NCBI RefSeq assembly: GCF_003864335.1
Contig: NZ_BEXA01000003.1
Span: forward strand, 1 to 64,000
Origin: Lentilactobacillus kosonis
Lineage (GTDB): Bacteria > Bacillota > Bacilli > Lactobacillales > Lactobacillaceae
Reading direction: 5' to 3'
Length of the DNA: 64,000 bases
The notes under the pieces were generated by a model, which saw only the letters and a program-made list of their open reading frames with translations, ran no database searches and had not been told where the DNA came from. The first letter of the stretch is position 1, and each line of letters begins with the position of its first letter. The position numbers were made by a program, and so were the translations under genes. Shown here in pieces: positions 37,377 through 51,514 of this stretch.

Positions 37377-38507
37377 TCAGTAACTGTTAAAAATATGTGA
37401 TGTGAAGTTCTTTTCACCAGTTTTTCTACTTAAGAAACTTTGAATTCCATCAGTCGACTGAACCGTGATATCGATTGGGGCATTCCCAGGCAGGTACTTT
37501 TGGGCCGCTTGTTGTAAGTATTGTGTGAAACTAATAATCTCAGTTTGACTATAGAACTGAGTAGTTATGCTAACATTCATGCCATTCAGCGTATTACCAC
37601 TATATTGAGCTTGGGCTGTTACCCCGCTCAGATTTGGAAAGAAATTTTGAACTTGTGACTTAAAGTTGTCAAATGCATCTTCATCATTTTTGTTTGGAGC
37701 GGATTTTCCCGATTGAATTGGGAAGACATAATTCTTTTCATTAACATTGGTCCAATTAGAAACCTTAGTTTTACCACTATCATTTACTGAATAAGCGAAG
37801 AAGTTTCCACCGACCAAACTATCATCAGAAGCTTGCTTATAAAGGGCAATAACGATTGGAACATTTTTAAGTGATTTTTTAGCTCTTAACCGCTTTAAAA
37901 CTCGGTTAGCAATAGCCTTTCCTTGCTTCTTAACTTGAGCATCAGAAATATTTGCCTCTAATGTTGGACCATCAGTTTTTTTCGTATAATAATCAACCGA
38001 ATTGATGGCCAATCCAATTGTAACCCCTGAAAGTGAGATTTTTTGACCATTAGCAGTCATAAAATCTTGTTCACTAATTTGCGATAAGTAGTTAGGTACA
38101 TATGTGCCAGATTTTTTAGTCTTAGTAGGATTTAGCCCAGTAGGGTTTGACTTAGACTTTCTATCAAGCCAATTCTCAACCGTACCAGTGGACAAATATT
38201 GTCCTTCTTGGAAAACATATTTATTAGTTGAAAACTCCTTCTTTGAAATATTCAATAGACCGTTTTCAAAACTTTTGATGTTTAGTTGGTTAGAGACCTG
38301 TGAGACGCTAACGCCCCGAGACTTACTTGTTTGGTAATGTCCATTTTTAATAACTCCCTGATAGTAACCACTATCAGTTTGACCAGTCAATTCAGTCTTA
38401 GTTGAATTGGATGATTTACCGCTATCATTTAAATTATCGGCACTCCCACACGCTGCTAATAACATCCCCATCAGCGCAACTGAAATTGCCATCCATACTT
38501 TTTTCAC
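37377..38507 (-). CDS. camS: CamS family sex-pheromone lipoprotein
   Basis: 376 aa surface lipoprotein: basic KK start, hydrophobic core and lipobox LLAAC-G. The mature part follows the CamS pattern (YYQGVIKNGHYQTSKSRGV, FVN-like repeats, VPIVIALYKQA, IDITVQSTDGIQSFLSR). In enterococci and staphylococci the signal peptide of this family yields a peptide pheromone; whether the signal peptide is used that way here is unknown. It lies between ligA and gatC, the usual Firmicute context. Confidence 0.92.
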   Translation of the reverse strand: MKKVWMAISVALMGMLLAACGSADNLNDSGKSSNSTKTELTGQTDSGYYQGVIKNGHYQTSKSRGVSVSQVSNQLNIKSFENGLLNISKKEFSTNKYVFQEGQYLSTGTVENWLDRKSKSNPTGLNPTKTKKSGTYVPNYLSQISEQDFMTANGQKISLSGVTIGLAINSVDYYTKKTDGPTLEANISDAQVKKQGKAIANRVLKRLRAKKSLKNVPIVIALYKQASDDSLVGGNFFAYSVNDSGKTKVSNWTNVNEKNYVFPIQSGKSAPNKNDEDAFDNFKSQVQNFFPNLSGVTAQAQYSGNTLNGMNVSITTQFYSQTEIISFTQYLQQAAQKYLPGNAPIDITVQSTDGIQSFLSRKTGEKNFTSHIFNSY

Positions 38508-38521
38508 TGAAACTTCCTCCG

Positions 38522-42807
<4,286 letters not shown>

Positions 42808-42873
42808 CCTCTCGCACAATTATCCAATCAATTATACCAGAAAAGCATTATCACTGCTTTCCTGAAAGCAAGC

Positions 42874-42897
42874 AAAAAAGCCGACGTGACGCCGACT
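42874..42897 (-). terminator. Strand-specific terminator before pcrA
   Basis: On the minus strand AGTCGGCG-TCA-CGTCGGCT folds into an eight-pair stem using two G-U pairs, followed by six T. The plus strand would have A/C mismatches, so it should work leftward only. It includes the stop codon of the PurK-like gene. Confidence 0.8.
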
Positions 42898-44066
42898 TAT
42901 GACATTTTCTTATACTTTGTTTCAAAATCAACATCTCGCCAAATATTGGTACCTTCCAATTGCATCAACGTCTTAGAAATTGATTCAGTTGGAATTAATA
43001 TATGACCAACGATTTTATGAGTACCATTACTTAAACCATAAAAATTAAAATGCCAATTATCTTTAATGACCCATTGTGTCTGAATACGACCATAATCTTC
43101 CTCACTAATCGTTTGAAGAACGGTTGGAATGCCGTTAATCGGTTGCATTAATGGTAATCCAGCTACCGCTCTTAAGTGTTGTTCAATCTGATCGATGCTC
43201 AATGAATATTCAAACACGAAGCCTGCAATACCAACGTTAGGAGCAATTTTATTGACATAAATCGAACCATTATCAGAAACAAAAAACGAAACTTCAAAGG
43301 TACCGACATAATCCAAATTATTAGCAATTTCATTGGCAATTCGCTTCATTTCTTGTTCCATACTCGATTCTATCTTGGTGGGCGTAAACGAAGTAATTAA
43401 ACGGGTTTGATGATAGATATCTTCAATTACCGGGAATACGACCCGCTCACCTTCAGCGTCTCTAGTTACCACGACTGTATAATCGATATTATGCTTAACA
43501 TACGACTCCAAGATATATGTCCCTGTATCAAGCATTCCTGACGCCTTAACGATGTCGCTTTGCTTTTCGATATATAGTTCCCTACCGCCAAGTAAACCGC
43601 GCTGAATAGGCTTTAAAATGGCAGGATAACCAATTGAATTAATTGCTTGATAAATATCCTCTAACTCAATAATAGTTGAATAAGGAACCATGTTCATATT
43701 TAGTGTTTCGAAAAAGCTTCGTTCAATCAATCTATCTTGATTGATATCCAATAATTCAGTCTTTTGCGGAATTCTAGTGTAGTCAGCAAGATAGTTGATA
43801 ATATCAGAACCAATTTGGTCGTCATTATACATAACTACATCACATCGTTCAGCAAACATTTTAAGCGCTGCTTTATCATCATAATCGCCCATATATTGAT
43901 AATCAGATACATGGATCATTGTTGGATCTTCATTACTACTAAAGATAGCCACCTTAAAGCCCATCTTTTTTGCGGTAGAAATTAATGAAAGATTACTATT
44001 ACTTTCACCAATTACCCCAATAATTTGTCCTGGATAAACAACATTATCATTTGCCAATGCCCTCAC
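42897..44066 (-). CDS. Divergent PurK-like ATP-grasp protein
   Basis: 389 aa from the GTG at 44066; TTG 44057 is an alternative. Alignable end to end with PurK (5-(carboxyamino)imidazole ribonucleotide synthase), e.g. YPAILKP, ILESYVK, HLRAVAGLPL, KIVGHILI. The defining motifs are eroded: GGGQLG is GESNSN, the ATP-grasp loop GGYDGKG is RGLLGGR, and NELAPRPHNSGH is NKIAPNVGIAG. No other pur genes are near; it is followed by... nothing in operon but preceded by xpt at 21 bases. A nucleotide-related role is likely, PurK activity doubtful. Confidence 0.75.
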   Translation of the reverse strand: MRALANDNVVYPGQIIGVIGESNSNLSLISTAKKMGFKVAIFSSNEDPTMIHVSDYQYMGDYDDKAALKMFAERCDVVMYNDDQIGSDIINYLADYTRIPQKTELLDINQDRLIERSFFETLNMNMVPYSTIIELEDIYQAINSIGYPAILKPIQRGLLGGRELYIEKQSDIVKASGMLDTGTYILESYVKHNIDYTVVVTRDAEGERVVFPVIEDIYHQTRLITSFTPTKIESSMEQEMKRIANEIANNLDYVGTFEVSFFVSDNGSIYVNKIAPNVGIAGFVFEYSLSIDQIEQHLRAVAGLPLMQPINGIPTVLQTISEEDYGRIQTQWVIKDNWHFNFYGLSNGTHKIVGHILIPTESISKTLMQLEGTNIWRDVDFETKYKKMS

Positions 44067-44087
44067 TACCTCTTCCGCTATTAAAAA

Positions 44088-44663
44088 TTAATCAGTAACA
44101 AACTCCACTGTTTCATTATCTAAAGAAGCAATTCTAGCAAGTGATTCTAATCTTACTCCAGCTTCTTCAATCATTTCGCGGCCTTTTTGGAAACTCTTTT
44201 CGATGACAATTCCAATTCCGGCCACTTCGACGTTAGCAACTTTAGCAATTTCTAGCAATCCTGAGACCGCTTGACCATTTGCCAAAAAGTCATCGATAAT
44301 CAAAATTTTATCATTTGGATCCAAAAAGCGCTTGTCAACACTGATATCATTGCTTACACGCTTAGTATACGAGTATACACTGGCAGTATATAAATTATCA
44401 GTTAACGTTAGGCTTTTGTGCTTCCTAGCAAAAATCATTGGTACATCTAAGTGAAGGGCCGCCATAAGTGCTGGAGCAATTCCAGAAGATTCAACGGTAA
44501 CAACTTTAGTTACTCCTTCATCCTTGAATAACCTAGCAAATTCCTTGCCAACTTCATCCATTAATTTGGTATCAACTTGGTGATTAAGAAAGTTATCAAC
44601 CTTCAGCACATTACCTGGTAATACCGTGCCGTCTTCTCTTATCTTGTCTTCTAATAACTTCAT
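44088..44663 (-). CDS. xpt: Xanthine phosphoribosyltransferase
   Basis: 191 aa. Converts xanthine and PRPP to XMP (purine salvage). PRPP-binding motif [14 protein letters not shown] (~125), N-terminal [29 protein letters not shown] pattern split over two strands, [15 protein letters not shown] and [10 protein letters not shown]. No purine riboswitch is visible upstream because a GH73 gene directly precedes it at 14 bases. Confidence 0.95.
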   Translation of the reverse strand: MKLLEDKIREDGTVLPGNVLKVDNFLNHQVDTKLMDEVGKEFARLFKDEGVTKVVTVESSGIAPALMAALHLDVPMIFARKHKSLTLTDNLYTASVYSYTKRVSNDISVDKRFLDPNDKILIIDDFLANGQAVSGLLEIAKVANVEVAGIGIVIEKSFQKGREMIEEAGVRLESLARIASLDNETVEFVTD

Positions 44664-44677
44664 GATTAATATCCTCT

Positions 44678-45310
44678 CTAATTGTCATATTGATATAAAT
44701 TATAGGTCCGAATGATTTGAATTAATTTTTGCGTATAAGTAGGATCCGTAGCGTAGCCATCAGTTTGAAGCCCTTTCGCAGCATCGACATAATTGGTCGC
44801 GTTCACCACGTCAGTATACTGATTAGGATTCCACTTAGTACCTAACGCTAATAACTGAGCATGATCTCTAAGCGATTCATCATACGATGAATACACTTGG
44901 AATTTTGCCTTAATAGTGACATACTCGCCATTAACAAATTCTTGGGTATCAAGATAAACAGATTTCTGTGCACTGCCTTGAGCCTTTACTCCAAATAGAT
45001 TGTTGTATTTACTAGCTAATTGACTATCTCCCCACTGAGATTCTAAAATGGCTTGAGCGATAGTAATACTAGGCAAAATATTATACTGCCCCTGTAATCT
45101 CTGGGCTTCAGGAACAATTTGACTAATAAAGTTTTGTTGATGCTTAGTCATTCCCTGAGTAGGCACTTCAACCTGTTGTGATGGTAAACGATTCTCGTAT
45201 AAGGCATGGAATCCTAATATTACGAAGAGTCCAAACGCAATAAATACGAACATAACTATTCTATTAGACTGCTTTTTTCGGCTTTTACGGTTTTTATTAT
45301 ATGCTGACAA
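44678..45310 (-). CDS. Membrane-anchored GH73 peptidoglycan hydrolase
   Basis: 210 aa. Basic N-terminus ([12 protein letters not shown]), one membrane helix (~18-38), then a GH73 N-acetylglucosaminidase domain: [35 protein letters not shown] with the catalytic Glu, [23 protein letters not shown] and [15 protein letters not shown]. Unlike the GH25-like protein in this window, the catalytic Glu is present. TTG start behind GGAAA. First gene of a run with xpt and the PurK-like gene. Confidence 0.9.
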   Translation of the reverse strand: MSAYNKNRKSRKKQSNRIVMFVFIAFGLFVILGFHALYENRLPSQQVEVPTQGMTKHQQNFISQIVPEAQRLQGQYNILPSITIAQAILESQWGDSQLASKYNNLFGVKAQGSAQKSVYLDTQEFVNGEYVTIKAKFQVYSSYDESLRDHAQLLALGTKWNPNQYTDVVNATNYVDAAKGLQTDGYATDPTYTQKLIQIIRTYNLYQYDN

Positions 45311-45397
45311 TTAATTTCCAATCTTTCTACGATAAATTAATTCTAACGGTAAACTCTGTTAAAGACAATTAATAAATTATCATTTAAGTGATTTTGT

Positions 45398-45426
45398 TTG
45401 ACATAGATGGTAATTTCGGTTATTTT
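45398..45426 (+). promoter_or_regulatory. Sigma-A promoter of the DUF2187 gene
   Basis: TTGACA (45398-45403), 17-base spacer, TATTTT (45421-45426). The TTG start follows about 38 bases later. Confidence 0.65.
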
Positions 45427-45463
45427 ATCATTTGATACTTAAAAAACCTTGGAGATGTGAGCA

Positions 45464-45724
45464 TTGGCAAAAAATACTGAACTTTCAGAACAACAAGCAA
45501 AATTTCACGTTGGCGACGAAGTCGAATTCATGATCGAAAAACAAAAATTTACTGGCTTTATCGATAAAGGTTACACCAACTCATTCCTAGTTACATTTGA
45601 ATCAAAGGACCCTGAGATTATCGATAAATATCATAATAAAGTCATTGTTAACAACGAAGAGCTTAAAATTATCAAAGCGGCTCCTCAAGTAGAAACTGAA
45701 GACAACGCTAACGAAGAAGAATAA
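45464..45724 (+). CDS. DUF2187 family small protein
   Basis: 86 aa. Core AKFHVGDEVEFMIEKQKFTGFIDKGYTNSFLV is an SH3-like small barrel typical of DUF2187 (B. subtilis YkvS-like), followed by an acidic tail ETEDNANEEE. No known function. TTG start with GGAGATGTGAG upstream. Monocistronic, with its own promoter and terminator. Confidence 0.85.
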   Translation: MAKNTELSEQQAKFHVGDEVEFMIEKQKFTGFIDKGYTNSFLVTFESKDPEIIDKYHNKVIVNNEELKIIKAAPQVETEDNANEEE

Positions 45725-45731
45725 ACCTGTT

Positions 45732-45758
45732 AAGGCCCCGTTAATCGGGGCCTTTTAT
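45732..45758 (+). terminator. Terminator of the DUF2187 gene
   Basis: Nine-bp GC-rich stem AAGGCCCCG / CGGGGCCTT with loop TTAAT, followed by T-rich sequence. It may also serve the convergent ECF gene. Confidence 0.93.
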
Positions 45759-45764
45759 TTTATC

Positions 45765-46364
45765 TTATTTCTGTAGACGCTTGCCAAATGCCTTTTGCAA
45801 GGGAACAGCAATCATTGGTGCTACTATCCCACTAAAAATTGCCTCTGGAATCCCATTGGTGCCGACAACCCCTAGCAAGTAAGGCAATAAATCTTTGATA
45901 TTCAAGTTGTATAATTGTGGGGCTTTAGCTTTGTAAAATAGATAAATCATCCCCAAAACTAACACGGTGTTAGTTAAGCTTCCAAGTACTGCTGCAATTG
46001 AAATACTGGCTGGCTTACTTTTAAGACGTTTACTTAAATAGTTATAAGTTGCACCAGCAACTACCGCAATCAAAATTCTTGGAACCACCGAAACAACTGG
46101 ATTAACAAATACAATGGCTGCTAATGGGCTCGTCGGCCAAGCAAACGCACGGACAAAGGTGATTAGTCCCCAAACTCCGCCAATTACCGCTCCATTAATC
46201 GTTCCCATTAAAATGGTAGCAATCACAACTGTAACCTGAATAATCGTGATTTCTAGTGGTCCAACTGGAATATAGCCAATAATTGGAATTGAAGTTTGTA
46301 AAATAATAATTGCAATAAACATCGCAAGAACACTTAATCTGAATGTTCTGTTCATTTGGTTCAT
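45765..46364 (-). CDS. ECF transporter substrate-binding (S) component, PanT-like
   Basis: 199 aa, about six membrane helices. N-terminal RLSVLAMFIAIIILQTSIP and IPVGPLEITIIQVTVVIATI carry the S-component pattern, and the AxxxA-type helix-1 contact surface for EcfT is plausible. The sequence most resembles pantothenate-type PanT proteins as I remember them; the vitamin is not proven. It lacks its own ATPases and should pair with the EcfA1-EcfA2-EcfT module encoded 3 kb to the right. No riboswitch seen upstream. Confidence 0.78.
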   Translation of the reverse strand: MNQMNRTFRLSVLAMFIAIIILQTSIPIIGYIPVGPLEITIIQVTVVIATILMGTINGAVIGGVWGLITFVRAFAWPTSPLAAIVFVNPVVSVVPRILIAVVAGATYNYLSKRLKSKPASISIAAVLGSLTNTVLVLGMIYLFYKAKAPQLYNLNIKDLLPYLLGVVGTNGIPEAIFSGIVAPMIAVPLQKAFGKRLQK

Positions 46365-46583
46365 TGTTATGCCTCCAACAAGTTTAAGTAATTATATACT
46401 ACCAGATTAACACTTGAAATGACCTATTAATAATCTTGAAGAAATGTTTATTATCTTCGAGAAAACTTTATGATTGTTACAAATTCATAATTAATATGGT
46501 CCTTATTAGTTTATTACTATTAGATCTGGATTTATACAAAAGTGCTTGGCAAAATACCAGGACGCTTTTATCGTTATCAATCG

Positions 46584-47078
46584 CTACTCTTTATCTTTTC
46601 TTTGATCAATACTTCTAAGAATTCGACACGGATTTCCAACTGCCACGCTGTTAGCTGGAATGTCTTTGGTCACAACGCTACCAGCACCAATTACTGATCC
46701 ATCACCTACAGTAACGACCGGTAAAATAATTGCTCCACCGCTTACCCAACAACCTTCACCAATCGTGATTGGTAACGCATAAGTCTTGCAAAAGTATTTT
46801 CCACTTTCAGGCTTCCAATCAGGAATTACCCGTTCAGATAATTCAACTGGATGAGTAGCGGTATACATCTGCACATTAGAAGCAATTAAGGTGTTACTAC
46901 CGATAGTGATTTTATTACAATCAAACAACGTACAGTTCATATTAATAGAGACATTATCTCCAAGATGAATATTGACTCCATAGTCGCAAATAAACGGATT
47001 GCCAACAAACCCCGAGCGACATTTGGCTATCATTCTAATTACTTCATATTTAAGTATTAACAAAAAGACACTCTCCAA
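46584..47078 (-). pseudogene. 5'-truncated sugar O-acetyltransferase (Maa/LacA family)
   Basis: The left-handed beta-helix domain is intact (FICDYGVNIHLGDNVSINMN, NVQMYTATHPVE with the catalytic His, PITIGEGCWVSGGAIILP, VIGAGSVVTKDIPANSVAVG). The ~55-residue N-terminal helical Mac domain is missing. The open frame begins inside the rpsI terminator hairpin, so there is neither promoter nor ribosome binding site for that start. An internal ATG (47033) has only a poor site. This looks like a gene remnant brought up against the end of the ribosomal operon. Confidence 0.75.
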
Positions 47079-47092
47079 AAGGAAAGTGTCTT
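47062..47092 (-). terminator. Terminator of the ribosomal/alpha operon after rpsI
   Basis: On the minus strand AAGACACTTTCC pairs with GGAGAGTGTCTT (one T-G pair), loop TTTT, then five T. Confidence 0.9.
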
Positions 47093-47112
47093 GAACAATA
47101 ATATATTGTATA

Positions 47113-47504
47113 TTAACGTTTTGAGAATTGTGAAGCTTTACGGGCTTTCTTAAGACCTGGCTTCTTACGTTCTTTCATACGTGCATCACGAGTCAAAAGA
47201 CCGGCACGTTTTAATGGTCCACGGAAGTCTGGGTCAACTTCTAGAAGCGCACGGGCAATTCCGTGACGAGTTGCGCCAGCTTGTCCAGAGTAACCACCAC
47301 CATTAACGTTAACTAAAACATCATAGTTTCCTAGAGTTTCAGTAACATTGAATGGTTGAACAACAACTTCACGTAAGTCAGCTGCTGGAATGTAGTCTTC
47401 GATTGAACGATCATTCATAGTAATTTTACCAGTTCCTGGTACTAAACGTACACGAGCAACTGAATCTTACGACGGCCAGTGCCGCGATATTGTACTTGAG
47501 CCAA
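47113..47504 (-). CDS. rpsI: 30S ribosomal protein S9 (frameshifted)
   Basis: Complete protein begins at TTG 47504 (eight bases after GGAGG): [12 protein letters not shown], then [18 protein letters not shown] after adding one A at 47467-47468. The remainder ([37 protein letters not shown]-terminal SQFSKR) is standard; ~130 aa. The C-terminal SKR contacts P-site tRNA. The break must be an error in an essential gene. Confidence 0.94.
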
Positions 47505-47537
47505 TGCAATTTCCTCCTTAAATTAGGTTAGTAATGT

Positions 47538-47960
47538 CTAAAACTTCAGGTTTTGAGCTTGTTGTCCATGTTCTGCACCAGTGTAGACATGTAACTTCAA
47601 ACCAATTTTGTGACCTAATGAGTTGTGAGGAAGCATTCCCTTAACTGATGTTTCAATCAATTTTTCAGGATCTTTTTCACGAAAATCACCAGCAGTTCTT
47701 TGCTTCAAGCCACCGATAAAGCGACTGTGACGGTAATAAATCTTGTTTTTAGCTTTTTTACCTGTCAAGGCAACTTTTTCAGCATTAATTACGATTACAT
47801 TATCCCCAGTATCAACGTTAGGGGTGAAAGTTGGCTTGTTCTTACCTCTTAAGATAGAAGCAACAACAGTTGAAAGACGTCCCAAAGGAACATCTGTAGC
47901 GTCAACCACGTACCAATTACGTTCTACTTCACCAGGTTTTGCCATATATGTTGTACGCAC
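47538..47960 (-). CDS. rplM: 50S ribosomal protein L13
   Basis: 140 aa. [49 protein letters not shown] and GMLPHNSLG are diagnostic. GTG 47960 lies eight bases after GGAGG; the upstream open sequence to 48074 is the gap after truA. Pairs with rpsI as in most bacteria. Confidence 0.95.
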   Translation of the reverse strand: MRTTYMAKPGEVERNWYVVDATDVPLGRLSTVVASILRGKNKPTFTPNVDTGDNVIVINAEKVALTGKKAKNKIYYRHSRFIGGLKQRTAGDFREKDPEKLIETSVKGMLPHNSLGHKIGLKLHVYTGAEHGQQAQNLKF

Positions 47961-48092
47961 GTTAATTTCCTCCATGTTTCTGTGTTTGTTCGACACCAAA
48001 AATAAGTTTCCGGGGCTTATCGTGGGGCAAACAATACCAGTTACAATAATACAAATAAATGTAGTTAAAGTCAATTACTTTTAAAACTATAA

Positions 48093-48890
48093 TCAGAACT
48101 TCGGTAACTTAGTCGGATGAAGGGGGTCATCCCCTTCGTAATAAACCTTCTTTAAATATAGTCCGGAAGCAGGCATCGTTAATCTTGCTTGGTCTCGATC
48201 CTTAACTTCAAATAACCTCAGTACATCATGTTCCGGTCGATTTCCAGAACCAATTTCCATGGCCACACCAACCATTATTCGAACCATGTTGTACAAGAAT
48301 CCGTTACCATAAAATTCAATATTAATTTCATTTGCTTCTTTGTCCAAAAAACATTTTGCATCGTAAATTGTTCGAATGTTACTTTTAGCCGTTGATCCTG
48401 CTGCTACGAAGCTTGAAAAATCATGCTGTCCAACTAATTCATGAATTGCCGTATCAACTTTATTAATATCAACTGGAAACTTCCAATGACCAGTATAATT
48501 ACGCTTAAAAGGATTGGTGAATTCCCCAAGATATGCCCGATACATGTAACGTTTACCAGAAACATCGAATCGTGCATGAAATGTATCACTAACCTTCTCA
48601 ACTTTTAAAATCTCAACATCCAGTGGAAGCATACTATTTAGTCCTCGATACATAGCATCAGTTGGAATATCAAACGGAAAGTCAAAATGGGCCACTTGGG
48701 CGAGTGCATGAACTCCTGAATCAGTTCTCCCAGAACCAAATACTTCTATGTGTTGAACAGGATTCTTAGCCATTGTGTTTATTTTACTGGTTAAAATCCC
48801 CTCAACGGTTCTTTGCTTTGGTTGTCGCTGAAACCCATTAAAATTAGTCCCATCGTAAGCAAAGGTTACTTTATAACGAATGACGCTCAC
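48093..48890 (-). CDS. truA: tRNA pseudouridine synthase A
   Basis: 265 aa. Modifies U38-U40 of tRNA anticodon stems. Catalytic Asp in FGSGRTDSGVHALAQ (~55); YKVTFAYDGTNFNGFQRQP and FYGNGFLYNMVRIMVG are typical. Six bases after ecfT, the normal position in this operon. Confidence 0.96.
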   Translation of the reverse strand: MSVIRYKVTFAYDGTNFNGFQRQPKQRTVEGILTSKINTMAKNPVQHIEVFGSGRTDSGVHALAQVAHFDFPFDIPTDAMYRGLNSMLPLDVEILKVEKVSDTFHARFDVSGKRYMYRAYLGEFTNPFKRNYTGHWKFPVDINKVDTAIHELVGQHDFSSFVAAGSTAKSNIRTIYDAKCFLDKEANEINIEFYGNGFLYNMVRIMVGVAMEIGSGNRPEHDVLRLFEVKDRDQARLTMPASGLYLKKVYYEGDDPLHPTKLPKF

Positions 48891-48895
48891 CTCAA

Positions 48896-49689
48896 TTAAT
48901 TTCTCAAATAAATAATTAAACTAAAAATCACAATTATTGATAGCCAACTAACTGTATCTTGCATCTGCCACCGATAGACTCGGTATTTAGACCGATGCTC
49001 ACTATCGCCAAAGCCACGGGCCTCCATTGCTGTAGACAAGTTTTCTGCATGCGTAATCGCGCCACTGAATAATGGAACTAATAAGGGAACAGCAGATTTT
49101 ATCCGACTAGTTATACTCCCAGACCCGAAATCAACCCCCCTGGAACGCTGAGCATTCATGATTGACTCTAACTCATCCATTAGTGTAGGAACAAATCTAA
49201 GCGCAATAGATAGCATCAAGGCTAACGTATCAACAGGGAAATGAACCAACTTTAATGGCTTTAAAATTGTTTGTACCCCATCAGCAATTGCTAGTGGTGT
49301 AGTGGTTAACGTTAGAACTGTGGACACCATAATAATTAATATAAATCTGACAAAAATAAACCCACCATTGACCAAGCTTTGATCAGTTATTGAAAATGGC
49401 CCCCATGCCCAAATGACTGTTCCATCAGTACTAAACAAAATTTGAAGCAGAACTGTAAAGATAATTAACCATATTAATGGTCGAATTCCTTTAATAAAGT
49501 ATGAAATTGACACTCCGGACAAAATAATAATACCTAAAATCGTGACAATTAATATACCGTAAGTTGCATAATTATTAGCGAAAAAACTACTAAGACAAAG
49601 AAAAAGCACAGTAGCAGCTTAGATTGCGGGCTCATTTTATGAACCCACGATTCTCCAGGTAAGTACCGACCAAAGATAAAATTACTCAT
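48896..49689 (-). CDS. ecfT: ECF transporter transmembrane component EcfT (frameshifted)
   Basis: Membrane scaffold coupling the two ATPases to S components. Start ATG 49689 overlaps the ecfA2 stop (ATGAGTAA) and reads MSNFIFGRYLPGESWVHKMS. One T is missing in the run at 49581-49586; restoring it joins VLVVFFANNYATYGI. The two coupling-helix Ala-Arg-Gly signatures are present (NAQRSRGVD, AMEARGFGD). ~264 aa, normal length. Confidence 0.93.
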
Positions 49690-50547
49690 CTAACTTATCC
49701 TCCCCAGCTTGTGCAACAATTGCATTAGCCAACTCATCAACTGTTAATGGCAAGCCCTCTCGTTTAATTCCTAATGCAACTGCAAATTGGGCAGCCTTAG
49801 GTAACGTTAGCTGTTTATCCTTCAACCATTCTGGATCAGCAAATACATCTATCACTCTGCCATCCTTAACTATTTTTCCAGACTCCATCACAATTACGTG
49901 AGTTGCGTATGAAACCACATCTTCCATTTGATGAGTAACCAGAATAATTGTAACGTTACGATCAGTGTTTAGTTTTTTACTAATGTCATGATTTCTCGAT
50001 GTCCCTCAGGGTCTAAACCGGCCGTCGGCTCATCCAAGATTAGAATTTCTGGGTTCATTGCAAGCACTCCGGCAATGGCGACTCGCCGCATTTGTCCACC
50101 AGATAAATCAAATGGTGACTTTTCAAATAATTCTTCGTCAATATTAACTAATTTCAAGGCAGCAATTGCAGCCTGTTGAGCATCAGCTGGTGTCTGCCCA
50201 TAATTTTGTGGGCCAAACATCACATCTTTAATTACAGTTTCAGCAAACAGTTGTTTTTCGGGAAATTGAAATACCATGCCAACATGCTGCCTAAAACGTT
50301 TCAAATTTTTATTAGTAGTATGATTCGTTATCTCATACGCCCCTACCTGAATACTACCCGATGTCGGTTTAATTAGTGCATTAATATGTTGAGCAAGGGT
50401 CGATTTTCCGCTACCTGTATGACCAATAATTGCTGTAAAGCTTCCCCTATTAATAGTTAAATTAACATTGTCTAAAGCAAGTTTAGCAAGCGGTGAATCA
50501 GGTTCATACACATGGTTTACATTCGAAAAAGAGATTTCTTTATCCAC
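49682..50547 (-). CDS. ecfA2: ECF transporter ATPase EcfA2 (frameshifted)
   Basis: Walker A IGHTGSGKSTLAQH, Q-loop VFQFPEKQLF, signature DLSGGQMRR, Walker B LILDEPTAGLD, switch VTHQMEDV, then a C-terminal dimerisation region. One A is missing in the run at 49973-49978; restoring it gives LVKKLNTDRNVTIILVTHQ and ~288 aa. GTG start; its first 31 bases overlap the end of ecfA1. Confidence 0.94.
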
Positions 50548-51350
50548 GAGATCAGCTCCTCATCATTCATATACTTATCAGGGACGTCAATCCCTAATGT
50601 CTTTAATTTAGCAACTAATTTAGTAGTAAATGGCGTATCCAATTCGAATTTGCTGAGAAATTCAGATTGATTTAATAAACTATCAGGAGTGGTATCGGTG
50701 ACAATAACCCCTTTATCAAGAATCACAATTCGATCAGCCAAAGCAGCCTCTTCAATGTCATGGGTGATTGAGATGATTGTTAAGTTATCACCTCGCTTAA
50801 CATCTTTAACTAATTGAATGATTTCTTGTCTGCCTAATGGATCAAGCATGCTAGTAGACTCATCCAAGATCAAAATCTGTGGCTTAATTGCTAAAATTCC
50901 AGCGATGGCAACTCGCTGCTTTTGACCACCAGACAAACTAGCAGGAATCCGGTCCCGAAATTCCCACATGCCAACTTCTTTAAGACTCATCTTGACAATT
51001 TCTTGCATCTCAGACCGTTCAATCCTACGATTTTCCAATCCAAATGCCACATCGTCCTCAACCGTTGCGCCAACAAATTGATCTTCAGGATTCTGAAAGA
51101 CTAGCCCAATTTTACTACGAACTGCTAACAGATTTTCATCGTTCACTTTGAGTCCCGCAACTCGAATATCACCATTTTCTGGAACCAATAAGCCGTCAAC
51201 TAATCTGGCTAAAGTACTTTTCCCACTACCATTTTGTCCCAGAATAGCAGTCCATTTATTAGCTTCGATTGTCAAATTTAGATTATTAAATAAGCTATCT
51301 TGATCAGGGTATTTAAATGAAAGATTACTAATCTCAATTATATTTTCCAT
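50517..51350 (-). CDS. ecfA1: ECF transporter ATPase EcfA1
   Basis: 277 aa. Walker A LGQNGSGKSTLARL, Q-loop VFQNPEDQFVG, signature SLSGGQKQRVA, Walker B ILILDESTSMLD (the PT of most ATPases is ST), switch SITHDIEEA. Intact. Group II ECF module shared by all S components of the cell, including the PanT-like gene in this window. Confidence 0.95.
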   Translation of the reverse strand: MENIIEISNLSFKYPDQDSLFNNLNLTIEANKWTAILGQNGSGKSTLARLVDGLLVPENGDIRVAGLKVNDENLLAVRSKIGLVFQNPEDQFVGATVEDDVAFGLENRRIERSEMQEIVKMSLKEVGMWEFRDRIPASLSGGQKQRVAIAGILAIKPQILILDESTSMLDPLGRQEIIQLVKDVKRGDNLTIISITHDIEEAALADRIVILDKGVIVTDTTPDSLLNQSEFLSKFELDTPFTTKLVAKLKTLGIDVPDKYMNDEELISWIKKSLFRM

Positions 51351-51514
51351 ATTAACAGTCCTAAAATTAAATTTATGTACAAAAAATCACTTACAAGTAA
51401 TCAGTGCTTGGGCAAACCCACATTCAAACTAGACTAGGAATAATCCACCATCATAACGTTCTATACCGAAAACTTGAGTGATTCTCGTAAAACTATGTTA
51501 ATTATCTATGATAA

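Noticed and set aside
46530-46578. Imperfect hairpin after the acetyltransferase remnant as a terminator
   Set aside because: Arms have a bulge and the following T tract is poor on either strand; too weak to list.
49960-49985. Programmed ribosomal frameshifting as an explanation for the broken frames
   Set aside because: The breaks occur at many unrelated runs, in all functional classes, and mostly need a missing base restored; no consistent slippery motif with a downstream stimulator is seen.
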